11,966 nt of DNA from Candidatus Aerophobota bacterium (GCA_003648815.1 QMPZ01000034.1:1-11966); one strand, 5' to 3'. Numbered from the stretch's first letter, positions 1 through 5,103 are shown. Notes: generated by a model from the sequence alone, not told the origin. Program-made: numbers and translations.

Positions 1-336
1 ACCCTGATAGGACCCCATCGAGATGACTTTCTTGTCCTCGTAGACGGAGTGGATTTAAGATCCTTTGGTTCTCAAGGAGAGCAAAGGATAGCTGCTTTAT
101 CTCTAAAGCTTGCCGAAATGGACCTGGTTAAGTCAAAGAGAGGGGATTATCCCATAATCCTGTTGGATGACATTACCTCCGAGCTGGACTCTCAGCGACG
201 AAGGTTTCTTATGGGTTTAATTCAAGGAGAAAGACAGGTGTTCATCACCAGCACCCAGCCCCTGTCCGCCCTGGTCTCGCCGAAGGGTGTTTATTTTTTT
301 GAGGTAAAGGATGGGAAGGTAAGGAGGAAAGGATGA
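1..336 (+). CDS. recF: RecF DNA replication/repair protein, C-terminal part (5' truncated by window)
   Basis: This is the last 111 residues of RecF, read in frame from base 1; the start lies outside the window. RecF is an SMC-like ATPase that binds single-strand/double-strand DNA junctions and helps load RecA at gaps through RecOR. Visible hallmarks are GPHRDD near the start, the ABC-type signature SFGSQGEQR (residues 21-29 of the fragment), the Walker B stretch PIILLDD followed by SELD (51-63), and the QVFITST segment typical of the RecF C-terminus. The stop codon overlaps the start of dciA as ATGA (333-336), so the two are translationally coupled. RecF followed by a DUF721 gene is the usual bacterial dnaA-dnaN-recF neighbourhood. 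Identification is firm. Confidence 0.95.
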   Translation, partial: TLIGPHRDDFLVLVDGVDLRSFGSQGEQRIAALSLKLAEMDLVKSKRGDYPIILLDDITSELDSQRRRFLMGLIQGERQVFITSTQPLSALVSPKGVYFFEVKDGKVRRKG

Positions 337-647
337 AGCGAGACGGTTTTCCCTCCCGGGTAGGCGAGATATTGGAGAGGACCTTCGAGAAGCTCGGCAT
401 AGCCAAGAAGATGAAGGAGCAAAGGATACTGAAGCTGTGGAGGAAAGCAGTAGGGGAAAGAATTAGTCAACATACTCATCCCTTTCTCATAAGAAAGGGG
501 GTTCTCTTCGTCAGGGTGGACAGCTCCGTCTGGTTAGCTCAACTTAACTATCTCAAGGAAGATATAATCTATAAGCTTAACAGAGAAGAGGAAGGCGTGA
601 TTAAGGACATTTACTTCCGTCTGGGAGCACGAGAAAACGATACTTGA
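333..647 (+). CDS. dciA: DciA/DUF721 family protein (replicative helicase loader)
   Basis: A 104-residue DUF721 protein. Members of the DciA family interact with the replicative helicase DnaB and assist its loading in bacteria that lack DnaC/DnaI. The fold signature is seen in a basic N-terminal helix, the W-x-x-A-V-G segment (LWRKAVGERISQHT), and the VRVDSSVWLAQLNYLK block followed by a helix ending in IYFRLG. The start at ATG 333 overlaps the recF stop and has a good Shine-Dalgarno AAGGAGG at 321-327. The last codons (ENDT, stop) lie inside the terminal sequence of repeat copy A, so the natural C-terminus may have been replaced by repeat sequence. The gyrB gene often seen next is missing. 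Family assignment comes from pattern recognition and position after recF. Confidence 0.85.
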   Translation: MKRDGFPSRVGEILERTFEKLGIAKKMKEQRILKLWRKAVGERISQHTHPFLIRKGVLFVRVDSSVWLAQLNYLKEDIIYKLNREEEGVIKDIYFRLGARENDT

Positions 648-715
648 GGGGGGAAATATAGGCTTCCGCCCATTCCTTTGGAATGACCCCCTCAACGCTC
701 CTATGCCTCGAGAGA
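631..715 (-). repeat. Mosaic hairpin repeat, copy A (minus orientation, internally deleted)
   Basis: Read on the minus strand, this matches both ends of the repeat seen at 1851-1976 and 4714-4892. The TTTTCTT-like terminus plus TGTCG/CACTTGA equivalent is at 631-647, and the other terminus (CCTATGCCTCGAGA, 700-713) is at the far end. About 40 nt of the left module between the terminus and AGCGTTGAG is deleted. The 29-nt core (658-686) differs from copies B and D at two positions, both in hairpin loops. It is flanked by the arms TTGAGGGGG (644-652) and CCCCCTCAA (687-695). The TGA stop of dciA (645-647) is inside this copy. Confidence 0.85.
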
Positions 716-717
716 AG

Positions 718-738
718 TGATCGGTGTTTGGTGATCGG
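718..738 (+). repeat. Short degenerate heptamer tract (TGATCGG x3)
   Basis: Three consecutive 7-mers TGATCGG, TGTTTGG and TGATCGG directly abut repeat copy A. The period is exact and the middle unit differs at two positions. It lies in non-coding sequence between dciA and the PfkB kinase gene. No function can be assigned; it may be a remnant of a longer tandem array. Confidence 0.5.
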
Positions 739-819
739 GATCGAAGATAGCTTTTACCTGCCAGAGCATCCCTGACAAAATAGAGGATGAGATTCTCTTC
801 CTACCTATTTTCTCACCTC

Positions 820-848
820 TTGCACTTCATTGAGTTTTGAGCTATTCT
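820..848 (+). promoter_or_regulatory. Weak candidate sigma70-type promoter for the PfkB kinase
   Basis: TTGCAC (820-825) and TATTCT (843-848) are separated by exactly 17 nt, about 50 nt upstream of the kinase ATG. Matches to consensus are 3/6 and 4/6, so this is only suggestive. The rest of 739-898 is AT-rich non-coding DNA in which I see no gene. Confidence 0.25.
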
Positions 849-898
849 TTTTGGAAGATGGCTCATTTACCAGAGGATAATTTAGGGAGGTTAAAAGT

Positions 899-1858
899 AT
901 GGATGTGGTATGCTTAGGAATTATCGTAGCCGATGTCATGGGCAAGACCGTGGAGAGGATGCCCGAGCCGGGTAAACTGGAGATCTTTGAGCAGATGGAA
1001 CTTCATCCAGGAGGATGCGCGGTTAATACAGCCATCGGTTTACATAAGTTAGGGATCAAGGCACGGGTAATGGGGAAAGTAGGAAAGGATGTCTTTGCCG
1101 AGTTTATCCTCGAAAAGTTAAAGGGCTGTGGAGTGGACACTTCCGGAATAAAATATGCGGGAAAAAAGTCAACCTCTTTTACCTTCGCTGCCATCAACAA
1201 AAGAGGAGAAAGAGCGTTTTTCCATTACACGGGTGCTAACGAGGAACTCAGGTTTGAGGATGTCGACTTTGGCTTGATTGAGGGATGCAAGATATTCCAT
1301 GTGGCCGGCTTTTATTTGATGCCCCAATTTGACGGTGAGCCCGTAGCCAGGGTTCTTCAAGAGGCCAAAAAATACGGGGTTACCATTACCCTTGATACCG
1401 CATGGAACTCTAAGGTTAAAAACTGGCAGGAGCTCATTGAGCCCTCTCTTCCCTATGTCGATGTCATTCTTCCTGCTATTGAGGAAGCGAGGATGTTCAG
1501 CAAAAGGGAAAAGCCAGCTGATATCGCCAGCTATCTTTTAAGCCGTGGAGTTAAAATCGTCGCCATAAAGATGGGAGGGCAGGGCTGTTACGTTAAAGAT
1601 GGCGAGCAAGAGTTTTACCTTCCCGCCTATCCAATTGAGGCCGTTGACACCTCTGGAGCAGGAGATGCCTTTGTGGCAGGCTTTCTGACCGGAATGATCA
1701 AGGGGTGGTCTCTGCGGCGGACAGCAGAGTTTGCCAACGCAGTAGGAGCCCTCTGTGTTCAGGATATCGGCTGTACAGCAGGCATTAAGAGCCTGAAGGA
1801 GACGCTAAGCTTTATGAAAAAATACTCCGTTGATCCGAAGATAGAGCGCCTTTCTTGA
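899..1858 (+). CDS. PfkB (ribokinase)-family carbohydrate/nucleoside kinase
   Basis: A 319-residue cytosolic kinase of the PfkB superfamily, which transfers phosphate from ATP to a hydroxymethyl group of a sugar or nucleoside. Signature 1 is the GGCAVNTAIGLHKLG stretch near residues 38-52. Signature 2 is DTSGAGDAF at residues 250-258, with Asp256 the predicted catalytic base and the GAG forming the anion hole. Length is normal for the family. ATG 899 has a strong Shine-Dalgarno GGGAGG (885-890). Specificity cannot be read from sequence; candidates include ribose, fructose, 2-keto-3-deoxygluconate, adenosine and others, and the neighbours do not decide it. The last codons (Leu, Ser, stop) run into the left terminus of repeat copy B. 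Confidence 0.9.
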   Translation: MDVVCLGIIVADVMGKTVERMPEPGKLEIFEQMELHPGGCAVNTAIGLHKLGIKARVMGKVGKDVFAEFILEKLKGCGVDTSGIKYAGKKSTSFTFAAINKRGERAFFHYTGANEELRFEDVDFGLIEGCKIFHVAGFYLMPQFDGEPVARVLQEAKKYGVTITLDTAWNSKVKNWQELIEPSLPYVDVILPAIEEARMFSKREKPADIASYLLSRGVKIVAIKMGGQGCYVKDGEQEFYLPAYPIEAVDTSGAGDAFVAGFLTGMIKGWSLRRTAEFANAVGALCVQDIGCTAGIKSLKETLSFMKKYSVDPKIERLS

Positions 1859-1976
1859 GGCATAGGAAAGTATAAACATTTGTTTAATAAAGGGGGGAGC
1901 AGCGAAGCGTTGAGGGGGGAAGATAGGCTTTCGCCCATTCCTTCGGAATGACCCCCCTCAAGTGTCGTTTTCTTGA
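1851..1976 (+). repeat. Mosaic hairpin repeat, copy B (full length, core inverted relative to A and D)
   Basis: This is the most complete copy. Its left module starts with TTTCTTGAGG and contains the 14-bp palindrome TAAACATTTGTTTA (1873-1886). Next come GGGGGG and the mini-hairpin sequence GCGAAGC, then the arm TTGAGGGGGG (1910-1919), the 29-nt core (1923-1951), the arm CCCCCCTCAA (1952-1961) and the right terminus GTGTCGTTTTCTTGA. Bases 1851-1920 are identical to 4714-4783 (70 nt). The core is the exact reverse complement of the core in copy D at 4836-4864. TTTCTTGA occurs at both ends. The pfkB stop (1856-1858) lies in the left terminus. Confidence 0.9.
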
Positions 1977-2016
1977 CAAGAAAAACCAGTCATATCAACG
2001 GAGGTACCCGTTTCAA

Positions 2017-2044
2017 TTGACAAAAGGGATTTTTACAGTAAAAT
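2017..2044 (+). promoter_or_regulatory. Strong candidate sigma70-type promoter for pcm and downstream genes
   Basis: A perfect -35 hexamer TTGACA (2017-2022) is followed after 16 nt by TAAAAT (2039-2044), a 5/6 match to the -10 consensus. Predicted initiation near 2051 gives a very short leader, with the Shine-Dalgarno at about 2052-2055 just before the TTG start at 2063. The promoter lies about 40 nt downstream of repeat copy B, which would separate this unit from the kinase gene. Confidence 0.6.
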
Positions 2045-2062
2045 ATCTACTGGAGAAGGGGG

Positions 2063-2713
2063 TTGGATTACAGAAAAATGCGGGAGGCAATGATAAGGAA
2101 GCAGATCATCGCCAGGGGAATTAAGGAAAAGAGAGTAGTAGAGGCCTTCCGGCGTGTGGAGCGTGAAAGGTTTGTCCCTCCTGAGGTAAGGGAGCAGGCC
2201 TATGAGGATTTTCCTCTGGCGATAGGAGAGGAGCAGACCATCTCGCAGCCCTATATTGCTGCTCTGATGACCCAGTGCCTGGAGTTAAGAGGCGAGGAGA
2301 AGGTGCTGGAAATTGGAACGGGCTCCGGATATCAGACGGCGATTCTCGCTGAACTAGCCAGAGAAGTCTATAGTGTTGAGAGGATAGCTTCTTTAGCCCA
2401 GAGGGCAAAAACCGTTCTGGATGAGTTGGGGTATACCAACGTCAAGATCCGCGTTGCCAATGGAACCCTGGGATGGGAGGAATATTCTCCTTATGACAGG
2501 ATTCTGGTCACTGCAGGGGCTAAGGAGCTTCCCAAACCTTTATTGGACCAATTAGCAGAAGGGGGGGTGATGGTCATCCCGGTGGGGGACCTTCTCTCAC
2601 AAAGACTGGAGGTGATAAGGAAAAAGAAGACAGGCATTGAGAGCAGGACGGTGGAGAGGTGCATCTTCGTTCCCTTGATTGGAGCATATGGCTGGAAGGA
2701 AAGGGAAAAATGA
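2063..2713 (+). CDS. pcm: Protein-L-isoaspartate O-methyltransferase
   Basis: A 216-residue SAM-dependent enzyme that methylates L-isoaspartyl residues formed by spontaneous protein damage, starting their repair in the cytosol. Family landmarks are the TISQP block (59-63), SAM motif I VLEIGTGSGYQ (81-91), EVYSVER after it, PYDRILVTA, and the LLDQLAEGG...VIPVG C-terminal block. The usual GDG motif reads A-N-G here (Asn133 where Asp is normal), a conservative but notable change. The TTG start at 2063 is chosen because GGAG (2052-2055) is well spaced and the resulting N-terminus (MDYRKMREAMIRKQ) fits the family. ATG 2078 has no ribosome site. The stop overlaps the next gene as ATGA. In proteobacteria pcm sits next to nlpD, and an NlpD-like gene lies two genes downstream. 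Confidence 0.95.
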   Translation: MDYRKMREAMIRKQIIARGIKEKRVVEAFRRVERERFVPPEVREQAYEDFPLAIGEEQTISQPYIAALMTQCLELRGEEKVLEIGTGSGYQTAILAELAREVYSVERIASLAQRAKTVLDELGYTNVKIRVANGTLGWEEYSPYDRILVTAGAKELPKPLLDQLAEGGVMVIPVGDLLSQRLEVIRKKKTGIESRTVERCIFVPLIGAYGWKEREK

Positions 2714-3177
2714 ATAACCTCTCCATGCCCGAGGTCTTAACCTTCTTTATGAGCGTGCTTCCCATATCCGAGGCAAGAGGAGCTATACCTTTTGCCTTAG
2801 CGCAGGGATTGTCGCCGCTACGAGCTTATCTAATAGGTGTAATTGGGAACTTGGTTCCTGTCCTTCCGCTTTTAGTAGGAGTGAAGAAATTATTTACTTT
2901 AAGCTATCGGTATGAGATAGGTAGAAAGATATTTACCTGGATTAACAGGTTGAGCACAAAAAGGGAGAGGATAGTCAGACGATATGGATTTGTTGGACTC
3001 ATTCTTCTGGTAGCGGTTCCTCTTCCCGTCACCGGAGCCTGGACAGGAAGTTTGGTGAGCGCTTTTCTCGGGCTCTCGATTAAATATGCCTTTTTCGCGA
3101 TCTTTATTGGGGTATGTATATCCGCAGCTATCGTTTTGATGACGACGCTGGGGATAATAGAAGTTCTCGGGATGTAG
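2710..3177 (+). CDS. Small multidrug-export-like membrane protein (COG2426 / PF06695)
   Basis: A 155-residue hydrophobic inner-membrane protein with about four membrane-spanning stretches. Diagnostic segments are LPISEARGAIPFAL near residues 17-30, the IGVIGNLVPVLPLL segment, and a RYGFVGLILLVAVPLP block followed by TGAWTGSL. These identify the Sm_multidrug_ex family (COG2426). Despite that family name, transport activity is not well established and I do not infer a substrate. The start at ATG 2710 overlaps the pcm stop (ATGA), with a purine-rich ribosome site GGAAGGAAAGGG just upstream. Oddly, the last three sense codons and the TAG stop (…CTC GGG ATG TAG) overlap the first 10 nt of tRNA-Pro. 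Length is normal for the family, so the gene does not look truncated. Confidence 0.85.
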   Translation: MNNLSMPEVLTFFMSVLPISEARGAIPFALAQGLSPLRAYLIGVIGNLVPVLPLLVGVKKLFTLSYRYEIGRKIFTWINRLSTKRERIVRRYGFVGLILLVAVPLPVTGAWTGSLVSAFLGLSIKYAFFAIFIGVCISAAIVLMTTLGIIEVLGM

Positions 3178-3246
3178 CGCAGCCTGGTTAAGCGCGCCTG
3201 CTTCGGGAGTAGGAGGTCGTGGGTTCAAATCCCACCATCCCGACCA
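3168..3246 (+). tRNA. tRNA-Pro (anticodon CGG), CCA encoded
   Basis: A full cloverleaf can be drawn. The acceptor stem is CGGGATG/CATCCCG with discriminator A and encoded CCA (3244-3246). The D-stem is GCGC/GCGC, and the anticodon stem CCTGC/GTAGG contains one G-T pair. The loop TTCGGGA gives anticodon CGG, which reads the codon CCG. The variable loop has 5 nt and the T-arm is GTGGG-TTCAAAT-CCCAC. A C1-G72 first pair is typical of bacterial tRNA-Pro. The 5' end overlaps the coding end of the upstream membrane protein by 10 nt on the same strand. Confidence 0.96.
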
Positions 3247-3321
3247 CTCTTATAGCCATTGAGACTTTAAAAAAACTTTGTGGCTAAAAAAGGTGTTTCT
3301 TGGGCATTAGTGGAGAAATAG

Positions 3322-4206
3322 ATGAAGCGAAAAATCTGTTTGCTCTTCGTTCTCTTTATCTTAAATGCTTTTATCTTTCCGGGTTATCTTGCAGGTTGCA
3401 TTGCTTCCCCCAAATATCATATAGTGAGAAGAGGGGATACCCTTTACAGGATAAGCAAGCTCTACGGAGTATCTGTGGAGGAGATAAGAAAAAGAAACCA
3501 TCTTTCCCCTGATGATAAAATTTATCCGGGACAAAGACTCATTATCCCTCAGGTAGGGGGGGTATATCACCAGGTCAAGGAGCATCAGACTCTCTGGCGC
3601 ATCGCCAAGACCTATTATGGGGGCGTTACTGCGGAGGAGATTAAAAGGGATGTGGAAAAGATTATGAGGGCAAATGGTCTTTCCTCTCCTGAGATTAAGG
3701 TGGGGCAAAAGCTCTTTATTCCTGGGGCAACAAAGGTAATGGAAGTGGAGGTACCTTCGGAGCTGTGGAGCAAAGAGGAAGCCGGTCCGGATGAGGTAGA
3801 ATCATCCCAAGAAAGGCCCGAAGAGAAGGAGCTGGCGGAGATAAAGTCGGATCTTTGTTGGCCGGTAAAAGGAGAGATAATAAGGTACTTTGAGAAGGGT
3901 AAGTTTAACGGAATCGATATCGCTGCCCCTGAGGGAGCTACCATTGTCGCCCCCGCTGATGGAGAGGTTTACTGGGAAGGTCTGCTCAGCACATATGGAC
4001 GGACGCTAATCCTTTACCATAAAAAGGAGGACCTTTACACCTGCTATATGCATATATCTGTCTACTTGGTGAGGAAGGGGGATCAGGTGAAAAAAGGACA
4101 GCCCATTGCTCGAGTGGGAGCTACGGGAAATGTTGATCTTCCCTGTCTTCATTTTGAAATTCGCAAGGGAATAGATCCCGTAAACCCCCTTGATTATCTT
4201 CCGTAG
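3322..4206 (+). CDS. NlpD-like lipoprotein: 2x LysM plus degenerate M23 (LytM) domain
   Basis: A 294-residue predicted lipoprotein. The N-terminus has basic residues, a hydrophobic core and the lipobox LAGC, with lipidation expected at Cys26. Two LysM peptidoglycan-binding domains follow (about 33-77 and 82-134), then a charged Glu-rich linker (about 145-178) and a C-terminal M23/LytM domain (about 180-294). Asp199, His244 and His277 are kept. However, the first zinc-ligand His is Phe195 (F-N-G-I-D instead of H-x-G-x-D), and the first His of H-x-H is Cys275 (C-L-H). Such a site should not be a normal zinc peptidase. It resembles E. coli NlpD, which activates amidases at the septum instead of cutting peptidoglycan. 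Position near pcm supports the NlpD assignment; NlpD itself has one LysM. ATG 3322 has GGAG at 3312-3315. Confidence 0.85.
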   Translation: MKRKICLLFVLFILNAFIFPGYLAGCIASPKYHIVRRGDTLYRISKLYGVSVEEIRKRNHLSPDDKIYPGQRLIIPQVGGVYHQVKEHQTLWRIAKTYYGGVTAEEIKRDVEKIMRANGLSSPEIKVGQKLFIPGATKVMEVEVPSELWSKEEAGPDEVESSQERPEEKELAEIKSDLCWPVKGEIIRYFEKGKFNGIDIAAPEGATIVAPADGEVYWEGLLSTYGRTLILYHKKEDLYTCYMHISVYLVRKGDQVKKGQPIARVGATGNVDLPCLHFEIRKGIDPVNPLDYLP

Positions 4207-4240
4207 CTATTCTTTTAACCTCGTTTTTCAGGCAAATCAG

Positions 4241-4516
4241 ATGAATAACATAGTGGAACGAGAAGTTGAGATACTTAATAAAGTTGGTCTTCACATAAGA
4301 CCGGCCTCGCTTCTGGTCGAGGTTGCCCGTAAGTTCAAGTCCAGAATCTGGCTGGAGAAGGATGGCCAGATAGCCGATGGGAAGAGCGTGACGAGCTTGC
4401 TATTGCTTTCAGCTGAAAAGGGAAGCAAAGTCAATATAAAAGCACAGGGTCCGGATGCTCAAGAGGCAGTGGAGGCTCTGATGGAGTTGATCGGAAACAA
4501 ATTTGGAGAGGAATAA
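4241..4516 (+). CDS. ptsH: HPr family phosphocarrier protein
   Basis: A 91-residue HPr. In the PTS it accepts phosphate from enzyme I on a histidine and passes it to sugar-specific enzymes II. The active-site motif is GLHIRPA with His18 (equivalent to His15). The regulatory block GKSV has Ser49 (equivalent to Ser46), the site used by HPr kinase/phosphorylase; the +3 offset is the same for both. ATG 4241 is chosen because it gives the normal family length. Its ribosome site is weak (AGG, about 8 nt upstream). An open extension to 4190 would overlap the upstream gene and add non-family residues. No other PTS gene is in the window, so a regulatory instead of transport role is possible. It is followed 17 nt later by tRNA-Ser. 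Confidence 0.93.
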   Translation: MNNIVEREVEILNKVGLHIRPASLLVEVARKFKSRIWLEKDGQIADGKSVTSLLLLSAEKGSKVNIKAQGPDAQEAVEALMELIGNKFGEE

Positions 4517-4533
4517 GGATAAAGGTAAGCTTT

Positions 4534-4626
4534 GGAGAGGTGACTGAGTGGCCGAAAGTGCACGATTGGAAATCGTGTGAAGGACCAAAAGTCCTTCCGA
4601 GGGTTCGAATCCCTCCCTCTCCGCCA
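4534..4626 (+). tRNA. tRNA-Ser (anticodon GGA), CCA encoded
   Basis: The acceptor stem is GGAGAGG/CCTCTCC with discriminator G73 and encoded CCA (4624-4626). The anticodon stem CACGA/TCGTG has loop TTGGAAA, giving anticodon GGA (codons TCC and TCT). The long class II variable arm (AGGAC…GTCCT) is diagnostic of tRNA-Ser, and the T-arm is GAGGG-TTCGAAT-CCCTC. It starts only 17 nt after the HPr stop, so it is probably co-transcribed with that gene. Confidence 0.97.
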
Positions 4627-4713
4627 GATCTTTATTTGACCTTTCCCCCCTTCTTCCTTCCTTACTTTCCAGGAAATTTCTTCAGATTGTGAATATCGGT
4701 TATCTCATCTGAT

Positions 4714-4804
4714 TTTCTTGAGGCATAGGAAAGTATAAACATTTGTTTAATAAAGGGGGGAGCAGCGAAGCGTTGAGGGGGGATGTTTCCCCCCTCAAGT
4801 GTCG
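4714..4804 (+). repeat. Mosaic hairpin repeat, copy C (core deleted)
   Basis: The first 70 nt (4714-4783) are identical to 1851-1920 of copy B, including the palindrome TAAACATTTGTTTA (4736-4749) and GCGAAGC. The 29-nt core is missing, so the arms TTGAGGGGGG (4773-4782) and CCCCCCTCAA (4789-4798) form a perfect 10-bp hairpin with a 6-nt loop. The remaining ATGTTT matches the right-hand spacer of copy D, implying deletion from a D-type arrangement. The copy ends in GTGTCG, fused to copy D without the TTTTCTT terminus. Confidence 0.88.
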
Positions 4805-4892
4805 ATAAAGGGGGAGCAGCGAAGCGTTGAGGGGGTCATTCCGAAGGAATGGGCGAAAGCCTATGTTTCCCCCCTCAAGTGTCGTTTTCTTA
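4805..4892 (+). repeat. Mosaic hairpin repeat, copy D (left end missing, core in A-type orientation)
   Basis: It begins inside the left module (ATAAAGGGGG) directly after copy C. It then has GCGAAGC, the arm TTGAGGGGG (4827-4835), the 29-nt core (4836-4864), the arm CCCCCTCAA (4870-4878) and the right terminus GTGTCGTTTTCTT. The core is the exact reverse complement of that in copy B although the outer modules run in the same direction. The core can form CATTCC-GAA-GGAATG and GGC-GAAA-GCC (a GNRA-type loop). Confidence 0.88.
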
Positions 4893-4950
4893 TTCTGGAT
4901 GGTGGTCAGGGGCATGTTCCCTCCGTAAAGCAAAAAGTCCCTTGCCTCCT

Positions 4951-4967
4951 GTGGTAAAGATTACCAC
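4951..4967. promoter_or_regulatory. Perfect operator-like palindrome in the leader of the FAD oxidase gene
   Basis: GTGGTAA-AGA-TTACCAC is a perfect 7-bp inverted repeat with a 3-nt centre, lying about 140 nt before the oxidase ATG. It could be a repressor site or a small RNA hairpin. The core TGGT…ACCA recalls GntR-type operators, but the spacing (7 nt) differs from the classical FadR-subfamily TGGT-N3-ACCA. The remainder of 4893-5103 is non-coding; I see a weak GCCACC/GGTGGC inverted repeat near 5030-5057 but no recognisable riboswitch or clear promoter. Confidence 0.4.
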
Positions 4968-5103
4968 GATCACGCTACTTTGACCCTTTTACTTTTGTCT
5001 GATTCTGGGTGAGTCGACTGCCTTCGTTCTCGCCACCGGGGATTGGTCGTGGTGGCCGGGATTGTTCTTGTTACCTTCAATGGAGGAAAAGGAGGGAAAT
5101 GCT

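Noticed and set aside
1910..1974. Intrinsic terminator after the PfkB kinase gene formed by the repeat arms
   Set aside because: The G/C arms could form a stem, but in copy B they enclose a 32-nt loop and the T-rich stretch (TTTTCTT) begins about 6 nt after the stem, so it is not a convincing classical terminator.
1851..1976. Insertion sequence or transposase-bearing element
   Set aside because: About 126 nt with no coding capacity. The ends are direct (TTTCTTGA) and not terminal inverted repeats, so at most it is a non-autonomous miniature element.
3247..3321. TAGCCA/TGGCTA inverted repeat followed by A-run after tRNA-Pro as a terminator
   Set aside because: The stem is only 6 bp with a long A-rich loop, and on the + strand it is followed by A's instead of T's.
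4502..4540. Direct repeat TTTGGAGAGG at the HPr 3' end (4502-4511) and the tRNA-Ser 5' end (4531-4540), possibly an attachment-site duplication
   Set aside because: Only 10 nt and purine-rich; no integrase or mobile gene is nearby, and integration duplications normally copy the tRNA 3' end. Chance is a sufficient explanation.
631..4892. CRISPR array
   Set aside because: The repeats are few, differ in modular structure and orientation, and are not separated by regular unique spacers.
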